DNA from: Actinomycetes bacterium
Lineage (GTDB): Bacteria > Actinomycetota > Coriobacteriia > Coriobacteriales > Eggerthellaceae
Direction: 5' to 3'
Assembly: GCA_023460315.1 (NCBI GenBank)
Contig: JAEWQO010000012.1
Span: 7,587 to 71,586 of the forward strand
Length of the DNA stretch: 64,000 nucleotides
The notes under the pieces were generated by a model. It saw nothing but the letters and a program-made list of their open reading frames with translations, did not search any database and had not been told where the DNA came from. This document shows positions 8,681 through 17,831 of this stretch, one piece after another. The number at the start of each line of letters is the position of its first letter. Positions within the stretch are counted from its first letter, which is position 1. Both the position numbers and the translations under genes were made by a program.

Positions 8681-8712
8681 GCTGCCCGGCTGGACTCATC
8701 CGGGCGGGCAGC
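8681..8712. terminator. Hairpin between convergent hcp and the CCC1-like gene
   Basis: GCTGCCCG (8681-8688) pairs with CGGGCAGC (8705-8712), 18 bases after the hcp stop and 22 bases before the convergent gene's stop. Confidence 0.6.
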
Positions 8713-8734
8713 ACCTGGAACTGTTGGCGCCTTC

Positions 8735-9631
8735 CTAGATGTCTACGCCCAAAACCTGCTTTACCAGGAGGCCGATGACGAATGACAGGGCGGCTACACC
8801 CAGGCTTATGCCAGCCATCTGGGCAAAGCGTTGCTTGAACGGAAGGTCTTGAGCCACCGAGAGGTAATAGTTGAAGACGACGAGAATCAGGAGGACGATG
8901 ACGATCATGATGCCCATGGCCCAGAGGTAGTGATCGGCATCGAAGAGCAAATAGGGCAAGATCAACAACGCCACCGTCGCCAGATAGGCCACTCCTGTAT
9001 AACCGGCCGACTTGAGGGAATCCTCCCGCCCCTCGCTTTTTGACGACAAGAATTCACTCGAGGCCATCGAGAGCGTGGCGGCGATGCCGGTGATCAATCC
9101 CGAAAGTGCGATAAGCCGGGTGTTCTGCATGGCGAGGGTCAGACCGGCAAGCGTGCCTGTCATCTCGACCAGGGCATCGTTCATGCCGAGGACCATGCTG
9201 CCGACGTATGACAGGCGCTCTTCGTCAAGCATGGCGAGCAGCGCCTGCTCATGGCACTCTTCATCCTCGCGGATGTCGAGGGCTTCGGGTGCGGTCTTGG
9301 CCAATTCCTCATAGGACACCTGCGCCGCTTCTTCCCCCTTCTCCATGAGCTTGACGGCAAAGGTGAAACCGAACACGCGGGCCATCAACGCATAGAGGCA
9401 CACCCTGCCCGTCTGCGGCTTCAGGGTTTCCCCCGTATAGCGGCTCCACACGTCGGCGTGTCGGGTCTCCTCTTGCGCGATGCGCAGAAGCGTGTCTCGG
9501 TTGCCCTTGTCCTTCGTTTGCTTGGCGATGCGCCTATAGACGCCGGCCTCGGTCACCTCTGCTTGCTGGAAGAGGCGGATTTGCGTGAGCGCCGCTTCCG
9601 ATAGGTGCGGCGTTTGATCGACCGATGCCAT
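8735..9631 (-). CDS. Ferritin-like domain fused to a VIT1/CCC1 membrane transporter (MbfA-like)
   Basis: 298 residues, ATG 9631 with AAGGAG upstream. Residues ~10-140 form a rubrerythrin/ferritin-like four-helix domain with metal-ligand motifs (EETRHADVW, EDEECHEQALL). From ~145 on there is a CCC1/VIT membrane domain of five helices: GSMVLGMNDALVEMTGTLAGL, SMASSEFLSSKSEGRED, then hydrophobic segments to the C-terminus. This architecture is known from MbfA-type proteins, which export iron or manganese and are linked to peroxide and iron homeostasis. The substrate here is inferred to be Fe(II)/Mn(II). It converges with hcp, and a ferritin gene lies at 47.8 kb. Confidence 0.85.
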   Translation of the reverse strand: MASVDQTPHLSEAALTQIRLFQQAEVTEAGVYRRIAKQTKDKGNRDTLLRIAQEETRHADVWSRYTGETLKPQTGRVCLYALMARVFGFTFAVKLMEKGEEAAQVSYEELAKTAPEALDIREDEECHEQALLAMLDEERLSYVGSMVLGMNDALVEMTGTLAGLTLAMQNTRLIALSGLITGIAATLSMASSEFLSSKSEGREDSLKSAGYTGVAYLATVALLILPYLLFDADHYLWAMGIMIVIVLLILVVFNYYLSVAQDLPFKQRFAQMAGISLGVAALSFVIGLLVKQVLGVDI

Positions 9632-9845
9632 GGTGGCTCCTTGCGGCTGGGAGGGGATTCTTTCTGTGGACAGTATAGACGATCACCGGCCGGCGATCGT
9701 GTGTGTGGGGACGGCGGTGCCGCCCGGTCGTTGGCGCAACGCGCCCTTCTGCTTAGGGGGCCGGTCTCGGCGGGGAGGTTGCCGCGGTCCGGTATCGTTT
9801 CGGTCAAGCCCGCTGCTCGCGGCACCTGCCGTTGTCTCCAAGCGA

Positions 9846-9851
9846 TATACT
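9846..9851 (+). promoter_or_regulatory. Probable -10 box of mazG
   Basis: TATACT lies 30 bases before the mazG start; no convincing -35 is visible. Confidence 0.35.
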
Positions 9852-9881
9852 GCTGCCACGCCGACAGAAAGGAAGACGCCC

Positions 9882-10823
9882 ATGACCGTAGAGAACGATG
9901 CATCCGCCCGGCCTGCGGATTCGTGTCGAGAGCCCGCTGCCCATCCGTCCTTCGATGAGTTTGTCGCCACCATTGCGAAGCTGCGCGCTCCGGACGGGTG
10001 TCCCTGGGACCGCGAACAGACGCACGAGAGCATCGCTCCCAATATGGTCGAGGAAGCGTATGAGGCCGTTGACGCCATTGAGTCGCAGGACCTGCCGCAT
10101 GTGCGCGAAGAGTTGGGCGACGTGCTGCTGCAGGTTGTGCTGCAAAGCCAGATTGCTGCCGACGCAGGCGAGTTCACCATCGACGACGTGTGCGCTGACG
10201 TGAATGAAAAGATAATCCGCCGCCATCCCCATGTGTTCGGGGAAGCGCGGGCCGACAGCGCCACTGAGGTGCTTGACCTCTGGGATCAGGTGAAGCTTGC
10301 CGAAAAGGCCGCGGCCGACCTTACGGCTGCCGATGTCCGCGATGAAAGCCCTGGAGGGCTGCTTGACGGTGTGCCCAGCAGCTTTCCTGCGCTTATGCAG
10401 GCACAGAAGATATCGCGCAAAGCGTCGGCGGCGGGTTTTGAATGGGAGACGGTCGAGGCGGTTTGGGATCAGGTTGCCGAGGAGATGGCGGAGCTCAAAG
10501 AGGCCTATGCCGCCGCGCCGAAGGCTGCCAATGGCAAGGTTGACGGGGGAGCTGCTTCGCCTGCTGTCGCTGCCGCCGACAGCGCCCGCGCCATCGAGGC
10601 GGTTGAGATGGAGCTTGGGGATGTGCTGTTCTCCCTTGTCAACGTGGCTAGGAAGATGGGAGTGAATGCCGAGGGCGCGTTGCGCGCCAGCTGCAGGAAG
10701 TTTCGCCAGCGCTGGGCATTCATGGAGGAATCCGCAGGGGCGCAGGGCTGCGGCATCGAGGACCTGTCGCTCGGGGAGCTTGAGGAGCTGTGGGATGCGG
10801 CCAAGGCGCGCGAGGAGCGATGA
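9882..10823 (+). CDS. mazG: Nucleoside triphosphate pyrophosphohydrolase MazG
   Basis: 313 residues, ATG 9882 after AGAAAGGAAG. Two tandem MazG (all-alpha NTP-PPase) domains are visible. The first is RAPDGCPWDREQTHES, EEAYEAVDAI, EELGDVLLQVV and HPHVFGEA; the second is EEMAELKEA and EMELGDVLFSLVNVAR. The E-x-x-E/D residues bind Mg2+. The enzyme hydrolyses (d)NTPs to monophosphates plus pyrophosphate and lowers non-canonical nucleotides and, in E. coli, ppGpp signalling after starvation. An Ala/Asp-rich linker (about 205-235) in the second domain is longer than usual. The next gene makes alarmones, so the pair may act on the same nucleotide pool. Confidence 0.92.
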   Translation: MTVENDASARPADSCREPAAHPSFDEFVATIAKLRAPDGCPWDREQTHESIAPNMVEEAYEAVDAIESQDLPHVREELGDVLLQVVLQSQIAADAGEFTIDDVCADVNEKIIRRHPHVFGEARADSATEVLDLWDQVKLAEKAAADLTAADVRDESPGGLLDGVPSSFPALMQAQKISRKASAAGFEWETVEAVWDQVAEEMAELKEAYAAAPKAANGKVDGGAASPAVAAADSARAIEAVEMELGDVLFSLVNVARKMGVNAEGALRASCRKFRQRWAFMEESAGAQGCGIEDLSLGELEELWDAAKAREER

Positions 10824-10943
10824 GGGGCTTGCCGCCGGACCGTGCTCTTTGATGATTTGGGTGAGAAGCGGTGGAATGTCTGTGGCTGCGTCATCCGGTT
10901 CGCTATCATGGATTTTGAAAACGTACTCGTTGAGGAGATGTCC

Positions 10944-11687
10944 ATGGATGACGTAGCGCAGCGGTCCGCCGAGCGGAGTCTGACTGTTGGAGAGGGAAGC
11001 GCTGAACTGGACGGAGTGCACGATGGACCGGAGAGTAGCAGCTTGCGTGGCCCCCTGGAGGACCTGGGCCGCTACCGGGACATTGAGAAGAAGACCCGCG
11101 AGGTTATCCAGAAATATCAAGCCGCCATGCGCCAGATGGAAGTCCGGTTTGAAATACTTGACCAAGATCTCAGCATGAAAAAGCATCGCAACCCCATCCA
11201 CCATGTTGAGTCGCGCGTCAAAAGCCCGTCAAGCATTTTCGAGAAGCTCGAACGCTATGGGAAAGAACTGACGCTCGAGAACATGGAGCGCTTTATCATG
11301 GACATAGCGGGCGTGCGCATCATCTGCTGCTACATTCATGACGTCTACAACCTGCTGGAGTTGCTGGAAAAGCAAGATGACCTGATCATCGTCACCATCA
11401 AGGACTACATCGCCGATCCGAAACCGAACGGCTATCGCAGCCTCCATGTCATCGTGCGCATCCCTGTCTATTTTCTGGACAACAAGGAGCTCATACCTGT
11501 TGAAGTGCAGTTGCGCACGATAGCAATGGATTTCTGGGCCAGCCTTGAGCATGATTTGAAATACAAGGCCGTGAGCGAGGTGGAAGGGATAGACTCCTTC
11601 GACGAACTGAAGGACTGCAGTCATATCATCGAGGACGTCGAGGCTCGCATGCAGATACTCGCACGGGCGCTCGAAATGGAGGGATAG
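10944..11687 (+). CDS. Small alarmone synthetase (RelA/SpoT synthetase domain, RelQ/YjbM-like)
   Basis: 247 residues. ATG 10944 is six bases behind GAGGAG; earlier in-frame starts lack this. The synthetase core is clear: VESRVKSPSSIFEKLERYGK, DIAGVRIICCYIHDVY, DPKPNGYRSLHVIVRIPV and VEVQLRTIAMDFWASLEHDLKYK, with the catalytic and GTP-binding residues of (p)ppGpp synthetases. There is no hydrolase HD domain or TGS/ACT region, so this is a single-domain SAS. It transfers pyrophosphate from ATP to GDP/GTP in the cytoplasm. The first ~45 residues are family-atypical. It follows mazG by 120 bases. Confidence 0.9.
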   Translation: MDDVAQRSAERSLTVGEGSAELDGVHDGPESSSLRGPLEDLGRYRDIEKKTREVIQKYQAAMRQMEVRFEILDQDLSMKKHRNPIHHVESRVKSPSSIFEKLERYGKELTLENMERFIMDIAGVRIICCYIHDVYNLLELLEKQDDLIIVTIKDYIADPKPNGYRSLHVIVRIPVYFLDNKELIPVEVQLRTIAMDFWASLEHDLKYKAVSEVEGIDSFDELKDCSHIIEDVEARMQILARALEMEG

Positions 11688-11779
11688 CGATCGCATGCCC
11701 GTTGACGGCACGCTTCTTTCCTGATCGAAAGCGCGCTCGCCAGCGATTCTGCGCGGTTTCGTTCTGATGGGAGGTTGTC

Positions 11780-13204
11780 ATGCACAGTTACACAACATGT
11801 TCGCAGGGCACGTTCGACCATGAAGGCATCGCCTTCCGACGCGATGAGCATGCCGAGGCCGGCCTGGTGGTTTGTCGGCCCGACAAGACATTCCAGCGCA
11901 TCGTCGGTTTTGGAGGCGCGTTCACGGAGGCGGCTGCCTTGGTGTTCGCGCAAATGCCGCCAGAAATACAGGACGAGTTCCTCCTCAAATGCTTTGGAGA
12001 GGCAGGCGACGGCGATGTGGCATTCGGCGGCAATGCCTACACGCTTTGCCGCACGCATATACAGAGTTGCGACTTTGCTTTGGGAAACTATTCGTATGTG
12101 CGCCCGTTTGACCGCTCGCTGAATTCGTTTGCCATAGAACGCGACAAGCGTCTGCTGGTGCCCTTCATCCAGTGCGGCTTGGCCGTGAATCCCAAGATCG
12201 AGCTTTTGGCTTCGCCCTGGAGCCCTCCGGCATTCATGAAGACGAACGGTCGGATGAACGGTGGCGGACGTCTGCGACGTTCATACTATCAGGCTTGGGC
12301 TCGTCTGCTTGTCCGTTATGTGGAGGCCTATGCTGCCGAGGGGGTGCATATAGGGCGGATGAGCGTGCAGAACGAACCCATGGCGGCTCAGCGTTGGGAC
12401 TCCTGCCTGTTCAGCGCCGAGGAGGAGGCGCAGTTTGCCGCCGGCTATCTGCGTCCGGCTTTCGACGCGGCCGGGTTTTCTGATTTGCGCATCCTCGCCT
12501 GGGACCACAATACCGATCGCATTCTCGACCGCATTGAGGCGACGTTCGCTTCGGTGGGATCTCGGGGCGGTCAGGAACGTGATGCCGGACGGGCGTCGGA
12601 TACTGCTCCCTCTGCCCGTGACGCGTTCGATGGGGTGGCGTTTCACTGGTATGCGGGCGACCATTTCGAACAGGTGCGTGCGGTGGCGGAAGCGTATCCC
12701 GAAAAGGAGCTTCTCTTTACGGAAGGATGCGTCGAGAAGTCGCATGATCGGGCCGCGGAGTCCACTCAGGAACGCAAGGCGGAGCAGTATGCGCATGCCG
12801 TCATCGGGTGCCTCAATGCGGGGGCGGGCGGCTTTATAGATTGGAATCTGCTGCTTGATGAGCGTGGCGGTCCCAATCATGTGCGCAACTATTGCGAGGC
12901 TCCTCTCATGTACGATCGGGCTGAGAGGGAGCTCATCGTGAATCGCTCGTTTTCCTATTTGGGACATTTTTCGCGTTTCGTCGTTCCCCGTTCGCGGCGG
13001 TTTCTCGTGTCGCGGTTCACCGATGACATCGAGTGCAGCGGATTTGTGCGTCCGGACGGCATCCGTGTGCTCGTGGTGCTTAACCGGCATGGACATGCGG
13101 TGCATTTTGCCGTGACCGAACGCCCCTGTGTTGCCCATGTCGAGATTCCGCCGCACAGCATCGTGACGCTCGTTTGGGATCAGGGCGAGTGCGATCAGGG
13201 ATAG
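11780..13204 (+). CDS. Glycoside hydrolase family 30 (glucosylceramidase-like), cytoplasmic
   Basis: 474 residues, ATG 11780 with GGGAGG upstream. GFGGAFTEAAALV near the N-terminus, LLASPWSPPAFMKTN, and the acid/base Glu199 in VQNEPMAAQRW identify GH30. The nucleophile is Glu315 in LLFTEG, and AGGFIDWNLLLDERGGP follows. The C-terminal ~70 residues form the beta-sandwich that flanks the TIM barrel in GH30. There is no signal peptide, so it should act on sugars or glycosides already inside the cell, or be released by lysis. The family cleaves beta-glucosyl, beta-xylosyl or beta-fucosyl bonds; the substrate here is unknown. It is monocistronic, with no sugar transporter adjacent. Confidence 0.88.
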   Translation: MHSYTTCSQGTFDHEGIAFRRDEHAEAGLVVCRPDKTFQRIVGFGGAFTEAAALVFAQMPPEIQDEFLLKCFGEAGDGDVAFGGNAYTLCRTHIQSCDFALGNYSYVRPFDRSLNSFAIERDKRLLVPFIQCGLAVNPKIELLASPWSPPAFMKTNGRMNGGGRLRRSYYQAWARLLVRYVEAYAAEGVHIGRMSVQNEPMAAQRWDSCLFSAEEEAQFAAGYLRPAFDAAGFSDLRILAWDHNTDRILDRIEATFASVGSRGGQERDAGRASDTAPSARDAFDGVAFHWYAGDHFEQVRAVAEAYPEKELLFTEGCVEKSHDRAAESTQERKAEQYAHAVIGCLNAGAGGFIDWNLLLDERGGPNHVRNYCEAPLMYDRAERELIVNRSFSYLGHFSRFVVPRSRRFLVSRFTDDIECSGFVRPDGIRVLVVLNRHGHAVHFAVTERPCVAHVEIPPHSIVTLVWDQGECDQG

Positions 13205-13468
13205 GAAATCGTAAGTCCAATCAGGCTTTCCCGTTTCCCTTCCCTTCCATGCACGGGCGGGATTCCTCCTCATTTTCTTATCCTCATCTGGTTCTTTACA
13301 TGCGTCTTTCTTGAGATTGATCCGATCTTTGCCCAAATTTAGGCGCTTCTTTACCGGCGCTTGAAAACACGTTTACGTTCTTTCCTTAGCATAGGTCCCA
13401 CGTCGGCGGCAAGCTGGCGCACACATGCGAGTGACTTTCCGCAAAGCGGATGAACGAAAGGAATGGAC

Positions 13469-14551
13469 GTGGAGCAGAAGTTCATCAATCGTCGCCAATT
13501 CATCGTGGGCGGCACGGCTGTCGCACTGGTCGGCCTGTTCGGCGGTATGACAGGATGCACGGCGTCGGGTTCCGGGGCAGTCGCCAACGCCAGCGACACT
13601 ACGGGTGGCGAATCGGATGGCCCCATCACCATGGTGTGGCTGCCCGACAACTCCTCAGCTGATCTGACATCCTCCCGGGAGGCCGTTGGCGCTGCCATCA
13701 AGGCGGCATGCGGGCGTGAGGCCGAGCTTATGACCACCACTGACTACAACGTGGCCATCGAGGCCATCGCTTCGGGCAAAGCCCACATGGCGCTGCTTGG
13801 CGCCGAGGGCTACGTGCAGGCGAACAAGAAAAACGACAAGGTTCAGGCTGCCTTCACGAACAGCGATGAGAACGGCAAGTTGGATGGCGCCTGCTACTAT
13901 AGCCGCATCTGTGTCGCCACTGACAACGCGGCCCAGTACAAGGACGGCAGCAGCTATTCCATCAAAAATATCAAGGGCAAATCCTTCTCATTTGTGTCGG
14001 CCACTTCCACGTCGGGCTTCAAGGTTCCCTCAGCGGCCATCGTGAAGGAATTCGACCTGGACAGTTCGGATGATCTGCTGGAATCGGGCGGGTTCTTCTC
14101 TGAGGTTCTGTTCGGCAACTCGCATGCCGGGTCGGCCGTCAACCTGCTGTCGGGCGATGCGGACGTTGCCGCATTCGATGATGTCGACGTCGACATGTAC
14201 CTTGACCTTGTGTCGGGCGAGGCAAACAGCGTCGGCGCGGTCTACAAGGCGAAGGACGATGCCGAGGCCCCGTTTGACACGGTGAGAGGAAAGCAGTTCA
14301 CCATCATTGCCATCACGCCGGTTTTGAACGCTCCGTTCTGTTTCAACGAGGAAGCCATCAGCGACGACGACCGCACCAAGATCGTCGAGTATTTCTGTTC
14401 TGACAAAGTGGCTGACGACAAGAACATCTTCGTCGATCCTGACGACGAGAACGCGAAGGGACTGTTTGAGAAAGACTCAGACAAGACCTGCTTCATCGAA
14501 GTGGACGACGCATGGTATGAGCCGATCCGCAAACTGGGGGGCGCGGCTTGA
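13469..14551 (+). CDS. phnD: Phosphonate ABC transporter substrate-binding protein
   Basis: About 360 residues. GTG 13469 is six bases from GAAAGGA; the ATG at 13463 is too close to it. The N-terminus INRRQFIVGGTAVALVGLFGGMTGC combines a twin-arginine-like RRQF motif with a lipobox cysteine, so it is an exported lipoprotein. The mature part follows the PhnD pattern: TMVWLPDNSS, AHMALLGAEGYV, SFVSATSTSGFKVPSAAIV and VAAFDDVDVDMY. It captures phosphonates or phosphate esters outside the membrane and delivers them to the two PhnE permeases. It opens the long phn operon. No phnF-type regulator is present, and I could not find a convincing promoter in the 260-base gap upstream. Confidence 0.9.
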   Translation: MEQKFINRRQFIVGGTAVALVGLFGGMTGCTASGSGAVANASDTTGGESDGPITMVWLPDNSSADLTSSREAVGAAIKAACGREAELMTTTDYNVAIEAIASGKAHMALLGAEGYVQANKKNDKVQAAFTNSDENGKLDGACYYSRICVATDNAAQYKDGSSYSIKNIKGKSFSFVSATSTSGFKVPSAAIVKEFDLDSSDDLLESGGFFSEVLFGNSHAGSAVNLLSGDADVAAFDDVDVDMYLDLVSGEANSVGAVYKAKDDAEAPFDTVRGKQFTIIAITPVLNAPFCFNEEAISDDDRTKIVEYFCSDKVADDKNIFVDPDDENAKGLFEKDSDKTCFIEVDDAWYEPIRKLGGAA

Positions 14552-15393
14552 CGCGCGAAAGGCAGATGCGGGGCAGGTCTGAGCAGCAAGGCGGGGTGCT
14601 GCTTGACTTGCACGGGGTCACGAAGAGTTACGATGGTCGGTCGAAGGCGCTGGACGGTGCCTCGCTTGAGGTGCGCCGCGGCGAATTCGTGGCGGTCATC
14701 GGCTCTTCGGGCGCGGGTAAGTCAACGTTGTTGCGCTGCGTGAATCGCCTGATAGATCCTACGTCGGGGCAGGTGATCTTCGATGGAGCCGATGTTACGG
14801 CCATGCGAGGTCGCGAACTCCGTCGCGCGCGCCGACGCATCAGCATGGTGTTTCAGCATTACAACCTCGTGTACCGCGCGACATCGATAGAGAATGTGCT
14901 GCAGGGCCGGTTGGGCTACCAGTCGGTTCTTGCCGGCTCGCTGGGGCTGTATTCCGAGGATGAGAAACGCCAGGCGTTCGATGCCCTCGATCAGGTTGGC
15001 ATGGCCGGTTTTGCCTATACGCGGACCGACCAGCTGTCTGGCGGACAGAAGCAACGCGTCGGCATCGCCCGTGCGCTTGTGCAGGATCCCCTGCTCATCT
15101 TGGCCGATGAACCTATCGCCAGCTTGGATCCGAAATCGTCCCGTACGGTGATGGAACATCTGCGTTGGGCGGTTGACGAATTGGGCATTGCCTGCCTGGT
15201 GAATCTTCATCAAGTTGACTTTGCCCTTGAGTTTTCCGATCGCGTCGTTGGCCTTGCTGCCGGCAGGATCGTGTTCGACGGTGTTCCCGCTGATTTGGAC
15301 GCGGCAACGATCGCGGCCATTTATGGAAATGACGCCGATGGACCGCTCGTTGCCGCGCTTAAGGACATCCCTCACGAAAAGGATGCGGCATGA
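14548..15393 (+). CDS. phnC: Phosphonate ABC transporter ATP-binding protein
   Basis: 281 residues from a TTG that overlaps the phnD stop (TTGA) behind a run of six G; an ATG at 14566 is the alternative. Walker A GSSGAGKSTLLR, Q-loop VFQHYNLV, signature LSGGQKQRVGIARAL, Walker B LILADEPIASLD and the H-loop NLHQVDFALE are all intact. The segment between Walker A and the signature (RLGYQSVLAGSLGLYSEDEK) is characteristic of PhnC rather than generic ABC proteins. It drives phosphonate uptake with PhnD and PhnE1/E2. Confidence 0.93.
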   Translation: MTRERQMRGRSEQQGGVLLDLHGVTKSYDGRSKALDGASLEVRRGEFVAVIGSSGAGKSTLLRCVNRLIDPTSGQVIFDGADVTAMRGRELRRARRRISMVFQHYNLVYRATSIENVLQGRLGYQSVLAGSLGLYSEDEKRQAFDALDQVGMAGFAYTRTDQLSGGQKQRVGIARALVQDPLLILADEPIASLDPKSSRTVMEHLRWAVDELGIACLVNLHQVDFALEFSDRVVGLAAGRIVFDGVPADLDAATIAAIYGNDADGPLVAALKDIPHEKDAA

Positions 15394-16277
15394 GAGGCCT
15401 CAAGGCCCGGTCTCGGCTGCTTTTCGCAGAAGGCTTGCTTTCGGGAGGTGTGGCGTCCGGCGATGGCGGGGCCAGAAAGACCGTTCAGGGCGTCGACTCG
15501 TCGCTCTTCCTTCGCAGGACGTTGTCCATCGTCGGCGCCTTTGTCGTATTCGTTGCGCTGGGCGCGTTGTCCGGCGTGTTCGTCGACTTCAATTTCACTC
15601 AGGCAATTCTCGATATCCCAGGTGGGTTGGTGTGGATGGTGACGCAATTCGTTCCCTCCCCCTCCTCCCTCGAAAAGCTTGGCACCATCCTGCCTGCCTT
15701 GGGATCAACGATTCTCGCCTCGATCGCATCAAGCTGCACCGCGGCGGTCCTGGCTTATATCTGTGCGGTGCTCGGCTCTCGCTCGGTGGGGGTGGGCGGT
15801 CCCGTCCCCCTCATCGTGCGGGCCATCGCTTCGCTGTTCCGGAACATTCCGGTGGTTGCTTGGGCGTTCATTCTGCTGTTCTCGTTCAAACAGAGCGAGT
15901 TCACCGGATTCTTTGCTCTGTTTCTGACAAGCTTTGGCTATTTGACAAGGTGTTTTCTCGAAAGTGTCGACGAGATGAGCTCCGGTCCCGTGGAGGCCCT
16001 TCGCGCGGCGGGGGCGGGCTATGTCCAGATTGTCGCGCAGGCCGTCATTCCCCTCACGATCACCTCGGTGGTGAGCTGGGTGCTGTACATGATAGAGACG
16101 AACATCCGCGACGCCACCCTGATTGGCATTTTGACGGGCACCGGCATTGGCTTTGTGTTCGACGTGTACTACAAAAGCTTCCGGTATGACACGGCAGGCC
16201 TGGTCATCTTATCCATCATTGCAGTGGTGATCATGTGCGAGGTCGTGTCGAACTATGTGAGAAGGCGGATCATATGA
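15390..16277 (+). CDS. phnE: Phosphonate ABC transporter permease 1
   Basis: 295 residues, start overlapping the phnC stop (ATGA). The N-terminal ~45 residues are cytoplasmic, then about six membrane helices follow. The permease coupling loop EALRAAGAGYVQIVAQAVIPL matches the EAA motif of binding-protein-dependent permeases. LASLFRNIPVVAWAFILLFSF and ETNIRDATLIGILTGTGIGF are typical PhnE stretches. It forms a heterodimeric channel with the next gene. Confidence 0.9.
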   Translation: MRGLKARSRLLFAEGLLSGGVASGDGGARKTVQGVDSSLFLRRTLSIVGAFVVFVALGALSGVFVDFNFTQAILDIPGGLVWMVTQFVPSPSSLEKLGTILPALGSTILASIASSCTAAVLAYICAVLGSRSVGVGGPVPLIVRAIASLFRNIPVVAWAFILLFSFKQSEFTGFFALFLTSFGYLTRCFLESVDEMSSGPVEALRAAGAGYVQIVAQAVIPLTITSVVSWVLYMIETNIRDATLIGILTGTGIGFVFDVYYKSFRYDTAGLVILSIIAVVIMCEVVSNYVRRRII

Positions 16278-17203
16278 TGCCCGAAAGGACGGCTGCTCCG
16301 GTGTCTGCGGTGGTGCTTGCCGACTTGGCAGGACCGGTTGCCGGACGTTCGCTTCAAAGCGATGGCGAGCCCCTCGGCGCTCGTCGCACCCGTTCCGGAC
16401 GGGTGAAGGTGCACGTTGCCAACGCATCGAACATCGCGTTGTGGCTGGTGCTGGTCGTTTTGGCGGCGGTAACCGTGTTTTCCCTCATCACCATGGATTA
16501 CGGGAAGGTGGCCTTTCCCGTTGCACTGGCCTCGGCGGCCAAAGACTTCGCTCAGATGATGCTGCAGCCGGGACTGGCCGGCCACTTCACGTTTCCCGAT
16601 GTGGTGGAAGGGCTGTTCGTGTCGCTGTCGCTGGCTCTGTTGACCACGCTCATCGGCGTGGTTGTCGCGTTCGTCTTGGGCCTGCTGGCAGCTTCTAACC
16701 TTTCGAACCGCATTGTCAGCAACGCCATCAAGGTGACCATGTCGGTTTTTCGAGCCGTGCCGACCATCCTGTGGGTGCTCGTGTTCTCGGTGGCGATTGG
16801 CTTAGGACCCGAAGCGGCGGTGGCGGGGCTGCTGTTTCACAGCATCGCCTATCTGGTGAAGGCCTATTCGGAGAGCTTTGAGGAAGTGGATGCCGGGGTG
16901 ATTGAGGCTCTTCGCGCGGCGGGGGCATCGTGGTGGCAGGTGGTGTTCCGTGGTGTGGTCCCCGAAAAGATGAATGAAATGCTGTCATGGACGTTCATTC
17001 GCTTTGAGATCAACTTTGTGAACGCCGTCGCCGTGGGTGCTGTGGCAGGGGCGGGCGGCATAGGCTATCAGCTGTTTTTGGCCGGCAGCTTCTACTACAA
17101 CATTCACGAGGTTGGCCTGATCGTGTACCTGTGCCTTGCGGTGGCGGTGGTTCTTGAAGTGGTGGCCACGTGGCTGAGGAAGCGCTCTGCCGTGCAACGC
17201 TGA
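16274..17203 (+). CDS. phnE: Phosphonate ABC transporter permease 2
   Basis: 309 residues; ATG 16274 overlaps the previous stop (ATGA). A charged N-terminus of ~55 residues precedes six hydrophobic helices. The EAA loop EALRAAGASWWQVVFRGVVPEK and FRAVPTILWVLVFSVAIG identify a PhnE paralogue; the C-terminal FEINFVNAVAVGAVAGAGGIGYQ is the conserved last-helix region. Two phnE genes in tandem are common outside the enterobacteria. 16 bases separate its stop from phnG. Confidence 0.9.
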   Translation: MMPERTAAPVSAVVLADLAGPVAGRSLQSDGEPLGARRTRSGRVKVHVANASNIALWLVLVVLAAVTVFSLITMDYGKVAFPVALASAAKDFAQMMLQPGLAGHFTFPDVVEGLFVSLSLALLTTLIGVVVAFVLGLLAASNLSNRIVSNAIKVTMSVFRAVPTILWVLVFSVAIGLGPEAAVAGLLFHSIAYLVKAYSESFEEVDAGVIEALRAAGASWWQVVFRGVVPEKMNEMLSWTFIRFEINFVNAVAVGAVAGAGGIGYQLFLAGSFYYNIHEVGLIVYLCLAVAVVLEVVATWLRKRSAVQR

Positions 17204-17219
17204 CAGGTCCGGCGTCTTT

Positions 17220-17822
17220 TTGCACAGGTGCTGGCTGGCTGAACGGGTGGCGAAGAACGGGAAGATGGGAGCATTCGTCTTGTTGAAACGGTATGAGAGG
17301 ACGCGGGTGCTGGTTGAGGGCGATCCGTCGCTGGCCCATGAGATCGTGAGGTCTGTCGAGGAGGAATGCTCGCAGGATGTTCCCGGCGGTGGCGAAGGGA
17401 CGGTCCTGACGGTCAGGGTGTTGGACGATCCTCGTGAGGAACTCGTCATGGTCCAGGCGCGGGAAACGGCCAAAGGCACTCTGTTCTATTTGAGTGAGGC
17501 TCTCATGACCTCGTGCCGTGTGTCGTTTGACGGTGCCGTGGGATACGGCTTCGTGCTGGGGGCCGACCGATGCTTGGCCTACGAGCTTGCGGTGATCGAC
17601 GCGGCGCTTGCCGGTGCGGACGGGGCACGGCGCGCCGAGCGCTGGGCGACGGCGTTCGCTCGGGAGAGGGAGGCTCTGCGGGTGCGTGATCGTCGTGACG
17701 CGGCACGTGTCGCTGCAACCAGGGTGGACTTTTCGACGCTGGGCGCAGGATCTGCAGGATGCCCGGCGGAGGGCGGAACGAGTGCGCCGATGCCATCTGG
17801 CGGTCCGAGGAATGGAAGGTGA
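17220..17822 (+). CDS. phnG: C-P lyase subunit PhnG (alpha-D-ribose 1-methylphosphonate 5-triphosphate synthase)
   Basis: 200 residues from TTG 17220, which reproduces the usual PhnG opening (HRCWLAERVAKN, compare RxxWMxxLA). ELVMVQARETAKGTLFYLSEAL and VSFDGAVGYGFVLGADRCLAYELAVIDAAL are the conserved PhnG segments. It is longer than E. coli PhnG (150) because of a polar C-terminal tail. PhnG, H, I and J form the core C-P lyase complex; PhnI with G, H and L attaches phosphonate to ribose-triphosphate from ATP. It is placed between phnE2 and phnH. Confidence 0.85.
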   Translation: MHRCWLAERVAKNGKMGAFVLLKRYERTRVLVEGDPSLAHEIVRSVEEECSQDVPGGGEGTVLTVRVLDDPREELVMVQARETAKGTLFYLSEALMTSCRVSFDGAVGYGFVLGADRCLAYELAVIDAALAGADGARRAERWATAFAREREALRVRDRRDAARVAATRVDFSTLGAGSAGCPAEGGTSAPMPSGGPRNGR

Positions 17823-17831
17823 GGTAGTTCG

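Noticed and set aside
9804..11204. 466-codon minus-strand open frame across mazG and the alarmone synthetase
   Set aside because: Both plus-strand proteins have full catalytic motifs; the minus frame is composition-driven.
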